Below, piece after piece: positions 42,684-51,465 of a stretch of 64,000 nucleotides of DNA. This stretch comes from Lacrimispora sphenoides (lineage in GTDB: Bacteria > Bacillota > Clostridia > Lachnospirales > Lachnospiraceae): the NCBI RefSeq assembly GCF_900105215.1, contig NZ_FOIP01000001.1, positions 62,001-126,000 of the forward strand. The letters are read 5' to 3'. The position numbers and the translations under genes were made by a program. Numbering within the stretch: the first letter of the stretch is position 1; each line of letters starts with the position of its first letter. The notes beneath the pieces are model-generated. The model saw only the letters and a program-made list of their open reading frames with translations. It was not told where the DNA came from and searched no databases.

Positions 42684-43418
42684 TTATGTCAACGGCAGAT
42701 TCCAATCCAGCAGATAGGGATTGTCATTCCTTGTTTTGATATCTTCATAGACTTCCCGCCGGTCATCTCCGCTTTCATAAGACCAATATTCATACCCTCT
42801 TAAGTAACTGTCCATCATCTCATCCCATGATGAAAACCTTTTTTGAATTATCTGTGCTATTTCAAGTGACTTATCCAATGCTTCCTGTTCCGTATAAAAC
42901 CCGGCAATATAATACCAGCCGCACAAGGATACAGCGCGGCAGTAATCCCAGCCGTCGATGGCCCCTGCTCCGTAATTTACGTAGTCATCATACGCGTTTA
43001 CGAGATAATAAGCTTCCTCTTCGTCACCCACAATTTCACTAAGATATTTGGCCAGCTCCTCCCGTTCAAGTCCCGAAGCATCGTCCTCTTCCATCACCTG
43101 CATCAGCGATGCATAGTCGGTCCGGTGCCCTGTGTTAAGCAGCCAGTTTAAGGTTTCGTCCGCACTGGTTCTGTCCGTCACATCCCACCATTCCTCCAAT
43201 GACGCAAGCTCAAGCCGTTTATTGAATTCATTCGCTTTCATGCCTCCCAGGAGCGTATAATCTCCACCGTTAAGCTCTGTTAAAACAGCATAAGTACCAT
43301 TGACCCAGAGAATTTCCGGTTGTACTTTTTTCTGCTGCACACAGCCGGCACTTCCACATAAGATGAGCCCTATGATACAAAGAAGAAATGTATATTTAGT
43401 AGATTTTTGTTTGTTCAT
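42684..43418 (-). CDS. DUF1266 lipoprotein
   Basis: 244 residues with a lipoprotein signal (lipobox GSAGC, acylated Cys near 26). The C-terminal 110 residues contain the DUF1266 pattern: AIDGWDYCRAVSLCGWYYIA, GFYTEQEALDKSLEIAQ and FSSWDEMMDSYLRGYEYW. DUF1266 proteins are widespread and uncharacterised. The protein should be on the outer face of the membrane. It is preceded by a DUF5684 membrane protein gene in the same operon. Confidence 0.85.
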   Translation of the reverse strand: MNKQKSTKYTFLLCIIGLILCGSAGCVQQKKVQPEILWVNGTYAVLTELNGGDYTLLGGMKANEFNKRLELASLEEWWDVTDRTSADETLNWLLNTGHRTDYASLMQVMEEDDASGLEREELAKYLSEIVGDEEEAYYLVNAYDDYVNYGAGAIDGWDYCRAVSLCGWYYIAGFYTEQEALDKSLEIAQIIQKRFSSWDEMMDSYLRGYEYWSYESGDDRREVYEDIKTRNDNPYLLDWNLPLT

Positions 43419-43444
43419 GTCTTGTTTTATCTCGCGCTTTCCTT

Positions 43445-43873
43445 CTATTGAGGTCCTGCGTACTCAGCGCTGCCAAGTCCCAGTATTGGGAAAAATATCA
43501 ATGGCAAAAGCACTAAGCCAACTGCAAAACCGCCGCTTCTTCCAAATGCTTTAGAAAGCTTAACGCAATAAATGATATATATAACAAACGAAGCCAATCC
43601 TGCAAGGCTGCTTAAGATGCTGCTATCTAAAAATCCTCCAAAAAAAGAAACTCCCCCTGTAATCAGAACTGCAATAAAATAGCTTAAATTTCCAAATGCG
43701 ATATCAGACATTATGTAAAGATTATAAAATGGTATCAATGACGCCCAGCCCGGCTTACCGGCTTTCGAAAAAATCTTCCAATTGGAAACTAAAAGCAAAA
43801 TACAAACAATTAAAAGAAATACAAAAAGTAAAATACCAAATCCAGCTAAAACAGCATATAAATCATTATTCAC
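43445..43873 (-). CDS. DUF5684-like small membrane protein
   Basis: About 142 residues with four hydrophobic segments and the motif KAGKPGWASLIPFYNLYIM between helices 1 and 2, which is characteristic of DUF5684 (signal-peptidase-associated and unknown membrane proteins). The start is probably the GTG at 43873, because GGAGG lies eight bases before it; two ATG codons further upstream overlap or precede that ribosome binding site. It is followed by the DUF1266 lipoprotein gene after 26 bases. Confidence 0.8.
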   Translation of the reverse strand: MNNDLYAVLAGFGILLFVFLLIVCILLLVSNWKIFSKAGKPGWASLIPFYNLYIMSDIAFGNLSYFIAVLITGGVSFFGGFLDSSILSSLAGLASFVIYIIYCVKLSKAFGRSGGFAVGLVLLPLIFFPILGLGSAEYAGPQ

Positions 43874-44223
43874 GCTCAATTCCTCCATATGTTTTAAATT
43901 ATTAAGTACCAATTATACCTGTCCCCACCTCAGCGGATTTAATCTGACGCCGCAAAAAGAGGTTTGTTCTCTAAATTACTCATAAACTCGTACATTCTGC
44001 CTTTCTCCTTTTCTTTTGTTCTTCCATATTTTACCACATTGACAAATATTCATCAATGTCGTACGGAACAAGAAATTCATTGTTGGGAACATGAGACAGC
44101 ATTTTCTTGTTGTATTTACCAAATTATGGTACAATGGACAAATAAGTGCAATAACCCGGAAGCTTTGTCCAAGCCTTTCTTACCATAAGGGCGAATATAA
44201 CAAGCAGGAGGAATAAAAACAGC

Positions 44224-45234
44224 ATGAAAAAGATGATAAAATTATTTGCAGTCGCATCGCTTCTATCCATATCCATAGCATCGACCGCCCATGCAGGAGC
44301 CTGGAAGCAGGACAGCCATGGATGGTGGTGGCAGGACGGAGATAAGTCCTATCCCGCTTCCGCCTGGAAATGGATCGACTCTGACGGGGATGGAATGGCA
44401 GAATGTTACTATTTTGATGAAAATGGTTATCTCCTGACCGGGACCACTGCCCCCGACGGCAGCACGGTCAATGAATCCGGCGCATGGACCGATCAGAGCA
44501 TTATCCGCCAAAAGGCCGCTAATCCTGCTGCCGCGCGGATCACAAACCAGAAGGGGATGGAACTTTACCAGGAAGCAGACCAGAAGAGTTCCGGGCTGCC
44601 CGGCCTGGATATCACTGCAGACATCCAGATGAATCTTACTTATGACTGGCTGGATATCCCGGTCTCCATGAATATGCAGCTTAAATATCATGACTTAAAT
44701 ACTCCAAACATGGAGTTTCTTTCCCAGACTACTATGGATATGCTGGGGATAAGTACGTCAGAGACTTCCTTCTACACCAGGGGCTGCTATTATCTAGATG
44801 CGGGAATGTATGATAAATACAAAATGAACATCGGATATGAAGATATGACAAGAAACATCACTTTGGGAGGACTGACCGGACAGTTTGGGGCATTCCTGGA
44901 TAATGTACAAATTGCAGACGGTGACGCCGGTAATAAAATCCTTATGTATTCCAGCAAAGCGGAAGGCCTTGAAACATATCTCACCAATTTCTACGATGAA
45001 ATTTGGCCGACTCTTTCTGATTCCAATTATAAGATCGACCGGATTGACGGGAAAGCAGTCATAAGCCCGGAAGGCTATTTTTCCAAAGAATCCATTTCCA
45101 TTTACATGACCATCACCGAAGAGGAAGAGTCTTTGGGCATGCTCATGAATATGAATCTGGATTATAATAATCCTGGGAAAGCCGTTTCCATTGTATTTCC
45201 TTCCACAGAAGGATATGAAGAAATCATTTACTAA
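44224..45234 (+). CDS. Exported protein with wall-binding repeats and a LolA-like (DUF6612-type) domain
   Basis: 336 residues. A signal peptide ends at STAHA. Residues 24-90 resemble choline/cell-wall-binding repeats common in Lachnospiraceae (GAWKQDSHGWWWQDGDKSY, AWKWIDSDGDGMAECYYFD, ENGYLLTG). The remaining 240 residues form a beta-rich domain (ITADIQMNLTYDWL, SMNMQLKYHD, TSFYTRGCYYLDA) like the DUF6612/lipoprotein-carrier fold. It is probably attached non-covalently to the wall. The ATG follows GCAGGAGG; a terminator follows the gene. Ligand unknown. Confidence 0.75.
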   Translation: MKKMIKLFAVASLLSISIASTAHAGAWKQDSHGWWWQDGDKSYPASAWKWIDSDGDGMAECYYFDENGYLLTGTTAPDGSTVNESGAWTDQSIIRQKAANPAAARITNQKGMELYQEADQKSSGLPGLDITADIQMNLTYDWLDIPVSMNMQLKYHDLNTPNMEFLSQTTMDMLGISTSETSFYTRGCYYLDAGMYDKYKMNIGYEDMTRNITLGGLTGQFGAFLDNVQIADGDAGNKILMYSSKAEGLETYLTNFYDEIWPTLSDSNYKIDRIDGKAVISPEGYFSKESISIYMTITEEEESLGMLMNMNLDYNNPGKAVSIVFPSTEGYEEIIY

Positions 45235-45243
45235 TAAAACAAT

Positions 45244-45280
45244 AGGAGGGAAAACCGCTTGCGGCTCCCTCCTTTTCTTT
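45244..45280. terminator. Terminator between convergent genes
   Basis: AGGAGGGA pairs with TCCCTCCT, with an inner CCGC/GCGG pair, followed by a T-rich run on the + strand. It directly follows the exported protein gene. Confidence 0.85.
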
Positions 45281-45282
45281 TC

Positions 45283-45741
45283 TTAATTCCTTAAACCGAT
45301 ATAAATATGGACCAGTGCATCTTCCATGTCCCCGTTCTGATATTCTTCAAAATCGCATACAAAAGCTCTTGGCAGATCCATCTTCCAAAGCTCCTGCCAG
45401 AATTTTGCTACTGCCTCTATCATGTTTCCCCTAACAACAAATTTGGCATACGTTCCTACCGGAATGGTCCTTGCCACCGAGCCTTCCGGGAGCTCATCCG
45501 CTGCTTCTACTTCACAGGCCACTATGACACTGTAATCATCTAATTCATTTTCTACATAATCCGTATAGATCCCCAGGGCTTTATCATTGCTCTTATTTTT
45601 AATAGCGGAATAAACCCCCTTCCCGTAAAAGCTTTCCCAAAGACCGCCGATCACATTTCCCATGTCCGGTGATGCATTGTTTGTCCGGGCCATCAGCCCC
45701 ACTACTTTTTTTTCCTTAAGCTCAACCCTCTCAAAATCCAT
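45283..45741 (-). CDS. GyrI-like / AraC effector-binding domain protein
   Basis: 152 residues consisting of one GyrI-like small-molecule-binding domain: ERVELKEKKVVGLMART at the start, FYGKGV, ALGIYTDYVENELDDYSVIV, IPVGTYAKFVVRG and DFEEYQ near the end. Stand-alone versions bind hydrophobic drugs or act as hydrolases for cyclopropane compounds; the role here is unknown. It has no DNA-binding domain. Confidence 0.85.
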   Translation of the reverse strand: MDFERVELKEKKVVGLMARTNNASPDMGNVIGGLWESFYGKGVYSAIKNKSNDKALGIYTDYVENELDDYSVIVACEVEAADELPEGSVARTIPVGTYAKFVVRGNMIEAVAKFWQELWKMDLPRAFVCDFEEYQNGDMEDALVHIYIGLRN

Positions 45742-45847
45742 TTATCTTACCTCTTTTCCTCTTTCCTGCCTGTTTTGCAGCATAATAGGATATCTGTCAG
45801 GCATTTCATTCTATGGTAAGTGGATGATAGCATACCGAATACGACAT

Positions 45848-47074
45848 CTATATGTCACAATTCATTTGTTCCTGATTATTTTTCATGAAACCCTCTGTTT
45901 TTCTGTCAGCTTTGTAAAAGTAGATCAGGGTGAAGACCAGAATAATTGGGAACAGGACAGCCCCTAATATTCCGATTTTTAAGTTGTTCCCAAAAAACCC
46001 GGATACAACACCTACAAAGGTAGGCCCGCCGGAACAGCCCAGGTCCCCTGCCAGAGCCAGAAATGCAAACATTGCGGTCCCTCCTCCCCGTATGGAGGCA
46101 GAAGCCATGCTAAAGGAACCGGGCCACATGATTCCTACAGACAGACCGCACAAGCCGCAGCCCAAAAGGCCCAGCGCAGGATAGGGGGAAAGAGAGATCA
46201 GAAAATAAGAACCTATGCATAGGATTCCGCTTGCAATCATCATCTTTTTTAAATTCACCTTTTCTCCGTACTTTCCATAGAGAGCCCTGGAGATTCCCAT
46301 CATTGTAGCAAAAAGCATGGGACCTGCTAAGTCCCCTATGGACTTACTCACTCCAAGACCCTTCTCTGCAAAAGCGGATGCCCACTGGCTTACTGCCTGT
46401 TCGCTGGCTCCGGCACATACCATTAAAAGCATGAATACCCAGAATATCCGTTTTCTAATGAGTCCCTTTAAGGAAAGGCCTTCTTCCTCTTCCACAAGCG
46501 GTGCAATGGGTACCTTAAAAAATGAAAACATGTTGACAAAAGGAATCAGTGCCCAGAAAAGTGCCAGAAGCCTCCAGTTTTTTAGCCCGGCAATACTGAA
46601 AAATATGGTGGACACCAGGACTACTCCCACATGCCCCCAGCAATAAAAGGAATGAAGCATGCTCATGGCCTTTTCCTTATTATCCGTGGGACAGGCTTCT
46701 ACGATGGGGCTGACCAGAACCTCCAAAAGGCCGCCTCCCGCTGCGTAGATGACCACTGCTGCAAAAAGACCGATCCAGGCCTCCGAAAACAATCCGGGCA
46801 GAATGGTTAAGGACACCAAACCTATTGCTGACAATATATGAGCCGTTATCATGGAAGCCCGGTAACCGACCCGGTCGACGATTCCCGCAGACAGTAAATC
46901 CACGATCAGCTGAATTCCAAAATTAAAAGTCACAAGCATGGTAATCCTGGATAAGGAAATGCCATACTCTGACTGTAACGTAAGAAATAAAAGAGGTACA
47001 AAATTGTTAATGATCGCCTGCACGATATAGCTCATGAAACAGGCATGGACGGTTTTGGTATAATCTTTATTCAT
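45848..47074 (-). CDS. Major facilitator superfamily transporter
   Basis: 408 residues with twelve predicted helices in two halves joined by a cytoplasmic loop (PLVEEEEGLSLKGLIRKR). The first loop has the MFS-like DRVGYRAS. The pattern resembles the FucP/sugar-type MFS proteins found in clostridia. The substrate cannot be named. It is divergent from an AraC-type regulator with a cupin sensor domain, which probably controls it in response to a sugar. Confidence 0.85.
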   Translation of the reverse strand: MNKDYTKTVHACFMSYIVQAIINNFVPLLFLTLQSEYGISLSRITMLVTFNFGIQLIVDLLSAGIVDRVGYRASMITAHILSAIGLVSLTILPGLFSEAWIGLFAAVVIYAAGGGLLEVLVSPIVEACPTDNKEKAMSMLHSFYCWGHVGVVLVSTIFFSIAGLKNWRLLALFWALIPFVNMFSFFKVPIAPLVEEEEGLSLKGLIRKRIFWVFMLLMVCAGASEQAVSQWASAFAEKGLGVSKSIGDLAGPMLFATMMGISRALYGKYGEKVNLKKMMIASGILCIGSYFLISLSPYPALGLLGCGLCGLSVGIMWPGSFSMASASIRGGGTAMFAFLALAGDLGCSGGPTFVGVVSGFFGNNLKIGILGAVLFPIILVFTLIYFYKADRKTEGFMKNNQEQMNCDI

Positions 47075-47199
47075 TGAGAATCACCTGCTATTCATTTTTT
47101 TGTATTATACCGCATTTATTATTCTAAATCTTGTAATTTACCGCCAGTTTATGATACAATCTAGCCAATCAGCCAAACAAAGCCAAAGGAGAACGCTCT

Positions 47200-48093
47200 A
47201 TGCAAAGCACGAAAATACTCACCGACGAATCCATGATGGAGCTTGTCTCCCACGGCTCCTCCACCTTTCCATTTCAATATTATTATGAAGATGTAGGAAA
47301 ATTCGATAACAAGTGCATTGACTGGCACTGGCACAGGGAATTTGAACTGGTGTCTGTAAAAGAAGGAATCCTTCAGTGTTCCATCGGCAACATCAATTAC
47401 ATATTGGAAGCTGGGGATGGGATTTTCATCAATTCCGGAGTCATTCACCGTTTTCTTTCAGCCGGGACCGCAGTTATCCCCAACGTTTTGTTTGCATCTG
47501 ATTTTATTGCTCCTGAAAACAGTTCTATTTATGATAAATACATGCTTCCTTTTCTCACTTCGGGTATTTCCCATATTGTCCTGAAAAGAAGTAACTCCTG
47601 GCAAAAAGATGTTCTTTCTTCTCTTTCAAGACTATATGACATATGTGAAAATCCAGGTCCTTCCTGGGAGCTGGAGGCCCATATCATCATCTGCATGGTT
47701 TGGAACAGCTTGTTTGAACACAGGCTGGAATTTGCGACCATGGAAAATACGGGGGTAAGCAGGATTTCTCAGGCCCGGTTTAAAGGCATGACCTGTTTTA
47801 TTGAAGAAAACTACTGGAAAAAGATTACACTGAAAGAAATCGCCGCATCCGTTGGGGTAAGCAAGCGGGAAGCCCTCCGCTGCTTTCATTGCTCCGTTCC
47901 TTTATCGCCCATAGAATACTTGAATAAATACCGGCTTCAGCAGGCATGGAAACTGCTCCTTCAAACGGACCACTCCATAACAGACATTGCGGAGCATACC
48001 GGATTTGAGAGTACCAGCTATTTTGACCGTTTGTTTAAAAGAGAATTTCATATAACACCCAGGAAGCATCGGGACAGTGGGAAAAACTCATGA
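47200..48093 (+). CDS. AraC-family regulator with cupin sensor domain
   Basis: 297 residues. The N-terminal cupin contains DWHWHREFELVSVKEG and a GDGIFINSGVIH turn, typical of sugar-sensing AraC proteins. The C-terminal 100 residues hold two helix-turn-helix motifs (LKEIAASVGVSKREALRCF and ITDIAEHTGFESTSYFDRLF). It is divergent from the MFS transporter gene with about 125 bases between, the usual arrangement of regulator and target. Confidence 0.92.
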   Translation: MQSTKILTDESMMELVSHGSSTFPFQYYYEDVGKFDNKCIDWHWHREFELVSVKEGILQCSIGNINYILEAGDGIFINSGVIHRFLSAGTAVIPNVLFASDFIAPENSSIYDKYMLPFLTSGISHIVLKRSNSWQKDVLSSLSRLYDICENPGPSWELEAHIIICMVWNSLFEHRLEFATMENTGVSRISQARFKGMTCFIEENYWKKITLKEIAASVGVSKREALRCFHCSVPLSPIEYLNKYRLQQAWKLLLQTDHSITDIAEHTGFESTSYFDRLFKREFHITPRKHRDSGKNS

Positions 48094-48174
48094 ACATCAC
48101 TCATGGAACTCCTTTACTCCCCTTTTTCTGTGAGTTATAATGAAAAAAAACAAGCAAACAAAAGGAGGAGTACA

Positions 48175-48432
48175 ATGGGAGAATTATCTAACCTTCCTAA
48201 TATCGGAAAAGAAGTAGAACGGCAGCTAAATGAAACCGGAATCTTTACTTATGAAGAATTAAAGGCAACAGGCACAGAAAAGGCCTGGCTGAAGATCCAG
48301 GCCATGGACTCTTCCGCCTGCATCCATCGTCTGTATGCTCTGGAAGGGGCCATTCAGGGAATAAAAAAATTACTCCTGCCTCAGGAGAGGAAAGAGGAAT
48401 TAAAGGTATTTTATAATTCTCATAAATTGTAG
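48175..48432 (+). CDS. TfoX C-terminal-domain protein
   Basis: 85 residues comprising only the TfoX C-terminal helix-hairpin-helix-like domain (LSNLPNIGKEVERQLNETGI, GTEKAWLKI, ALEGAIQG). In Proteobacteria TfoX regulates competence; stand-alone C-terminal domains in clostridia have unknown function and may bind DNA. The ATG follows AAAGGAGGAG. Confidence 0.88.
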   Translation: MGELSNLPNIGKEVERQLNETGIFTYEELKATGTEKAWLKIQAMDSSACIHRLYALEGAIQGIKKLLLPQERKEELKVFYNSHKL

Positions 48433-48456
48433 AAAGGCAAGGCCTGCCTCCTCCGC

Positions 48457-48669
48457 TTAACCAGAAGCCAGGCCCAGCCCCATGAACCAGAAAATGAAGA
48501 ATACCAAAAAGTACACGAGTACCGCCAATAGGCAGATTTCACCTGCCAATCGGTATTTTATTATCCGAAAGCCTTTCATCCATTGATAGAAATAATAAAA
48601 AATTAAAGCAATTCCCAAAGCTCCAATTAAGATTGGCAGCCAGGCCATTAAAAGAAAGATAAAATTCAT
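48457..48669 (-). CDS. 70-residue membrane protein, unassigned
   Basis: Two hydrophobic helices (about residues 2-25 and 42-65) joined by a basic loop (QWMKGFRIIKYRLAGE). The ATG at 48669 follows GGGGAG by seven bases. It resembles small two-helix proteins common in this bacterial group; no function known. Confidence 0.6.
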   Translation of the reverse strand: MNFIFLLMAWLPILIGALGIALIFYYFYQWMKGFRIIKYRLAGEICLLAVLVYFLVFFIFWFMGLGLASG

Positions 48670-48855
48670 CGCATTACTCCCCAAAACCGTCCTGTCCTTA
48701 TCTTCCCCTCTTTCTTCCCTCTTATAAGCAAAGAACTGGCAGGAATTACTTTTTCACCATAATTTAGCCATACAACCTTACTTTCTTCCGATTGTCACAA
48801 AATTAAACCACGCCTAAAAGACGTTGTTTGCTCTGAGATATAAACCGCTGTTACC

Positions 48856-48884
48856 AGCCAGCACATAAAGATGCTGGCTTTCTC
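48856..48884 (+). terminator. Terminator-like hairpin
   Basis: AGCCAGCA pairs with TGCTGGCT around eight bases and is followed by TTTCTC. It may shield the methyltransferase promoter from upstream transcription. Confidence 0.6.
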
Positions 48885-48927
48885 TTCGTTCAAGCGTCCT
48901 TCAAATTTTCTCTGGCAAATTACGCTC

Positions 48928-48978
48928 TTGTTTTCATATGCAGTATATGGTATATTTTAGTTAGTCATTACTAACTAA
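48928..48978 (+). promoter_or_regulatory. Promoter with palindromic operator before the methyltransferase gene
   Basis: -35 TTGTTT (48928-48933), 17-base spacer, -10 TATATT (48951-48956). TTAGTTAGT and ACTAACTAA form a perfect 9-bp inverted repeat (48957-48978, four-base centre) placed over the transcription start. This is a typical TetR- or MarR-type repressor site; no such repressor is encoded nearby. Confidence 0.7.
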
Positions 48979-49017
48979 TCAATTTAGTATCTAACTTGAA
49001 AGGTGGAGAGTATCCCA

Positions 49018-49839
49018 ATGAAACTACGTGTTCAATTATCAGGCGTACCGGAAACCATGCTCATTCCCATGTATGCCAGGGCAATCGAGAGCAAAAAAGC
49101 TAATCCGTTCTTTTTTGACCGGTATGCGATAGAAATGACGGAAAAACTGGACTATGACTTTTCAAAATTTGACAAAGGCAAAATGAGCTTATGGGGCTGC
49201 GCCGCCAGAACAATCATTTTGGACCGGGAAGTAAAAGCATTTATCAAAAGACACCCTCATTGTACCTGTATCAATTTAGGCTGTGGACTGGACACACGGT
49301 TTCATCGAGTGGACAATGGAAGAATCCATTGGTATAATATTGATTTTCAACCAATTGCGGATCTAAGAGCACAGCTTTTACCCGTTACGCAGCGGGAAAC
49401 AATGATCTCCTGTTCCGCACTGGAAAATAGTTGGATCAATGAAATTGCCCAGGATGGCAAAGTGCTCATCATTATGGAAGGTCTGATCATGTATTTTTCA
49501 GAGGATGAAATCAAAGTTCTGATGGGTATGATACGCGATGCCTTTCCGGGCTGTACACTTCTTATCGAACTGCTGTCGTCATTTACGCTTAGAAATCAGA
49601 AAAAGCACGATACGCTTAAAAAAACCAGCGCTGTGTTCCGGTGGGGCGTGAAGGAATCCAAAGAGCTTGAAATCATGTGCCCTTATGCGAAACTAAAGGA
49701 TGAATGGAACTACACTCCTGTGATGAAGCGGTTTTCCCCTCTTTTTATCACATTGATTTCCCCCATGCTGACCAACGCAAACAATAGAATTGCAAAATTT
49801 GAGATTTCTGCAATAGGCTTTCCGCTCCCAACCGTCTAA
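49018..49839 (+). CDS. SAM-dependent methyltransferase (LCMT/TcmP-like)
   Basis: 273 residues. Motif I is INLGCGLDTRFHRVDNG, followed by IHWYNIDFQP (acidic residue for SAM ribose) and LIIMEGLIMYFSEDEI. This pattern belongs to the leucine carboxyl methyltransferase/TcmP O-methyltransferase family. The acceptor is unknown; related proteins methylate carboxyl or hydroxyl groups of secondary metabolites. The ATG at 49018 fits the ribosome binding site GAAAGGTGGAG. It is a single gene under a palindromic operator with its own terminator, which suggests induction by a compound it modifies. Confidence 0.87.
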   Translation: MKLRVQLSGVPETMLIPMYARAIESKKANPFFFDRYAIEMTEKLDYDFSKFDKGKMSLWGCAARTIILDREVKAFIKRHPHCTCINLGCGLDTRFHRVDNGRIHWYNIDFQPIADLRAQLLPVTQRETMISCSALENSWINEIAQDGKVLIIMEGLIMYFSEDEIKVLMGMIRDAFPGCTLLIELLSSFTLRNQKKHDTLKKTSAVFRWGVKESKELEIMCPYAKLKDEWNYTPVMKRFSPLFITLISPMLTNANNRIAKFEISAIGFPLPTV

Positions 49840-49850
49840 AGCTATATTGC

Positions 49851-49883
49851 AAAAAACCCGCCCCATACATGGGGGCGGGTTTC
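49851..49883 (+). terminator. Rho-independent terminator
   Basis: AAACCCGCCCC pairs with GGGGCGGGTTT around a seven-base loop, 12 bases after the methyltransferase stop. Confidence 0.9.
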
Positions 49884-49921
49884 ACACTATTTCATCTGCC
49901 TGACTGACAGCCTGATTCCAG

Positions 49922-51376
49922 TTATTCTGTTAAATTAATGGTGATTGCTTTTGGCCTTGTCATTGCTTCTATGGAATACTTTACTCCCTGGGTTCCCATA
50001 CCGGAAGCTTTTACTCCCAAAAATGGGAAGTGATCCGGGCCTCTTTCTGTTTTGTTGTTAATCTGAACAGTTCCCACTTCTAACTTTTCAGCAATACGAA
50101 AGGCTTTATTAATATCTTTGGTAAATACGGAAGATTGTAAGCCATATTCTGAGCGGTTAGCAATCTCTACCGCTTCATCCATATCTTTAACCCGGATAAT
50201 AGGAAGAATGGGTGAAAACGGTTCTTTCCATGCAATCTCCATATCCACGGTTACTTTATCCAGTAATGTAGGATAGACTAAATTTCCTTCTCTCTTATTT
50301 CCAACAATAAGTTCTGCACCTTTTGCAATGGCATCCTGAATCAAGAATTCTGCAAAATCAGCAGATTTCTGATCGATCAGAGGAGTGACCACCACATTAT
50401 CCCTGGGATCTCCCACCGATAGTTTTTCAATTCCTGTTTTCAGCATATCTACCAGCTGATCCGCTACCTTATCTGTGGTGATAATACGCTTCACCGCAGT
50501 ACAGCGCTGGCCGGAATAAGAAAATGCACCTTCTACAATATTACTTGCCGCATATTTTAAATCGGCATCTTCCAGTACAAGAGCCGCATCCTTGCCGCCA
50601 AGTTCCAGCAACAGAGGGGTCATGCAGGATATCTTGGATAAATGCCTGCCTACCTCCGTACTTCCTGTAAAATTTATAAAATTAATATTTTCATGGGTTA
50701 CGATATAGTCACCGATCTCACTGCCTTTTCCGGTAACTGTCTGCAGTACTCCCCCCGGCAGTCCGGCATCCTGCAATGCTTTTACAAGATGAAGGGCGCT
50801 GATGGCCCCCTGGGTCGCCGGTTTTAATATTACCGTATTGCCCCCCATCAGCGCCGGTGCAATCTTGGAGGCGGATAGATTAATGGGGTAATTAAAGGGT
50901 GATATGGCTAATACGGTACCTAGCGGAACCCTTCTAACATAGGATATTTTATTTCGGGAACCACCTGGAAAATTCTCCCCGCTTACTGCGATTCCTTCCA
51001 GACTTTTTCCTGCATCTGCCGTAAAACGGAGAAAATCTGCGGTCCGCTTCACTTCTGATACGGAAGATTTCCTGTCTTTTGCAATCTCCATCATCAGAAT
51101 ATCAGCTATCTCTTCCGACCTTTCCTCCAAAAGCTCTGCAGCATTGTACAGGATCTGTGCCTTTACAAATATCGGAACACCGGCCCACAAAGAAAGACCT
51201 TCTTTGGAATAACGGATGACCTCATCGACCTCTTCTCTGCTGACTGCCTGTATCTCACCGATAAAAGAACCGTCTGCAGGGGATGTTATGGTAATGACAT
51301 TCCCTGATGCGGATTCCACCCACCTGCCATTGATTAAATTTCCATAAGTATGCTTTTCATTACATAATTCAGACAT
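49922..51376 (-). CDS. gapN: NADP-dependent glyceraldehyde-3-phosphate dehydrogenase (non-phosphorylating)
   Basis: 484 residues of the aldehyde dehydrogenase superfamily. Active-site Cys is in SYSGQRCTAVKRI, general-base Glu in LLELGGKDAAL, and the cofactor segment in INFTGSTEVG. The sequence follows streptococcal GapN closely (ISPFNYPINL, QINNKTERGPDHFPFLG, GVKYSIEAMT). GapN oxidises glyceraldehyde-3-phosphate to 3-phosphoglycerate with NADP and supplies NADPH, bypassing ATP formation. The ATG at 51376 follows AAAGGAGAAG. The gene lies 89 bases after a TDT-type transporter gene. Confidence 0.88.
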   Translation of the reverse strand: MSELCNEKHTYGNLINGRWVESASGNVITITSPADGSFIGEIQAVSREEVDEVIRYSKEGLSLWAGVPIFVKAQILYNAAELLEERSEEIADILMMEIAKDRKSSVSEVKRTADFLRFTADAGKSLEGIAVSGENFPGGSRNKISYVRRVPLGTVLAISPFNYPINLSASKIAPALMGGNTVILKPATQGAISALHLVKALQDAGLPGGVLQTVTGKGSEIGDYIVTHENINFINFTGSTEVGRHLSKISCMTPLLLELGGKDAALVLEDADLKYAASNIVEGAFSYSGQRCTAVKRIITTDKVADQLVDMLKTGIEKLSVGDPRDNVVVTPLIDQKSADFAEFLIQDAIAKGAELIVGNKREGNLVYPTLLDKVTVDMEIAWKEPFSPILPIIRVKDMDEAVEIANRSEYGLQSSVFTKDINKAFRIAEKLEVGTVQINNKTERGPDHFPFLGVKASGMGTQGVKYSIEAMTRPKAITINLTE

Positions 51377-51465
51377 ATTATCTTCTCCTTTCCATACCTT
51401 TGCAATTTCTATTTGTATGTAATATATCATGGAGACAAGAATCAAATGTCAATAACATTAGCTGC

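Larger units (their letters stand above)
48670..49017. other. Intergenic region before the methyltransferase gene
   Basis: About 350 bases without a gene. It contains the ribosome binding site of the small membrane protein at its left, a terminator-like hairpin at 48856-48884 and the promoter/operator at 48928-48978. Confidence 0.5.

Noticed and set aside
43964..44188. 74-codon + strand frame before the exported protein gene
   Set aside because: No ribosome binding site, unusual composition, and it overlaps the likely promoter of the next gene.
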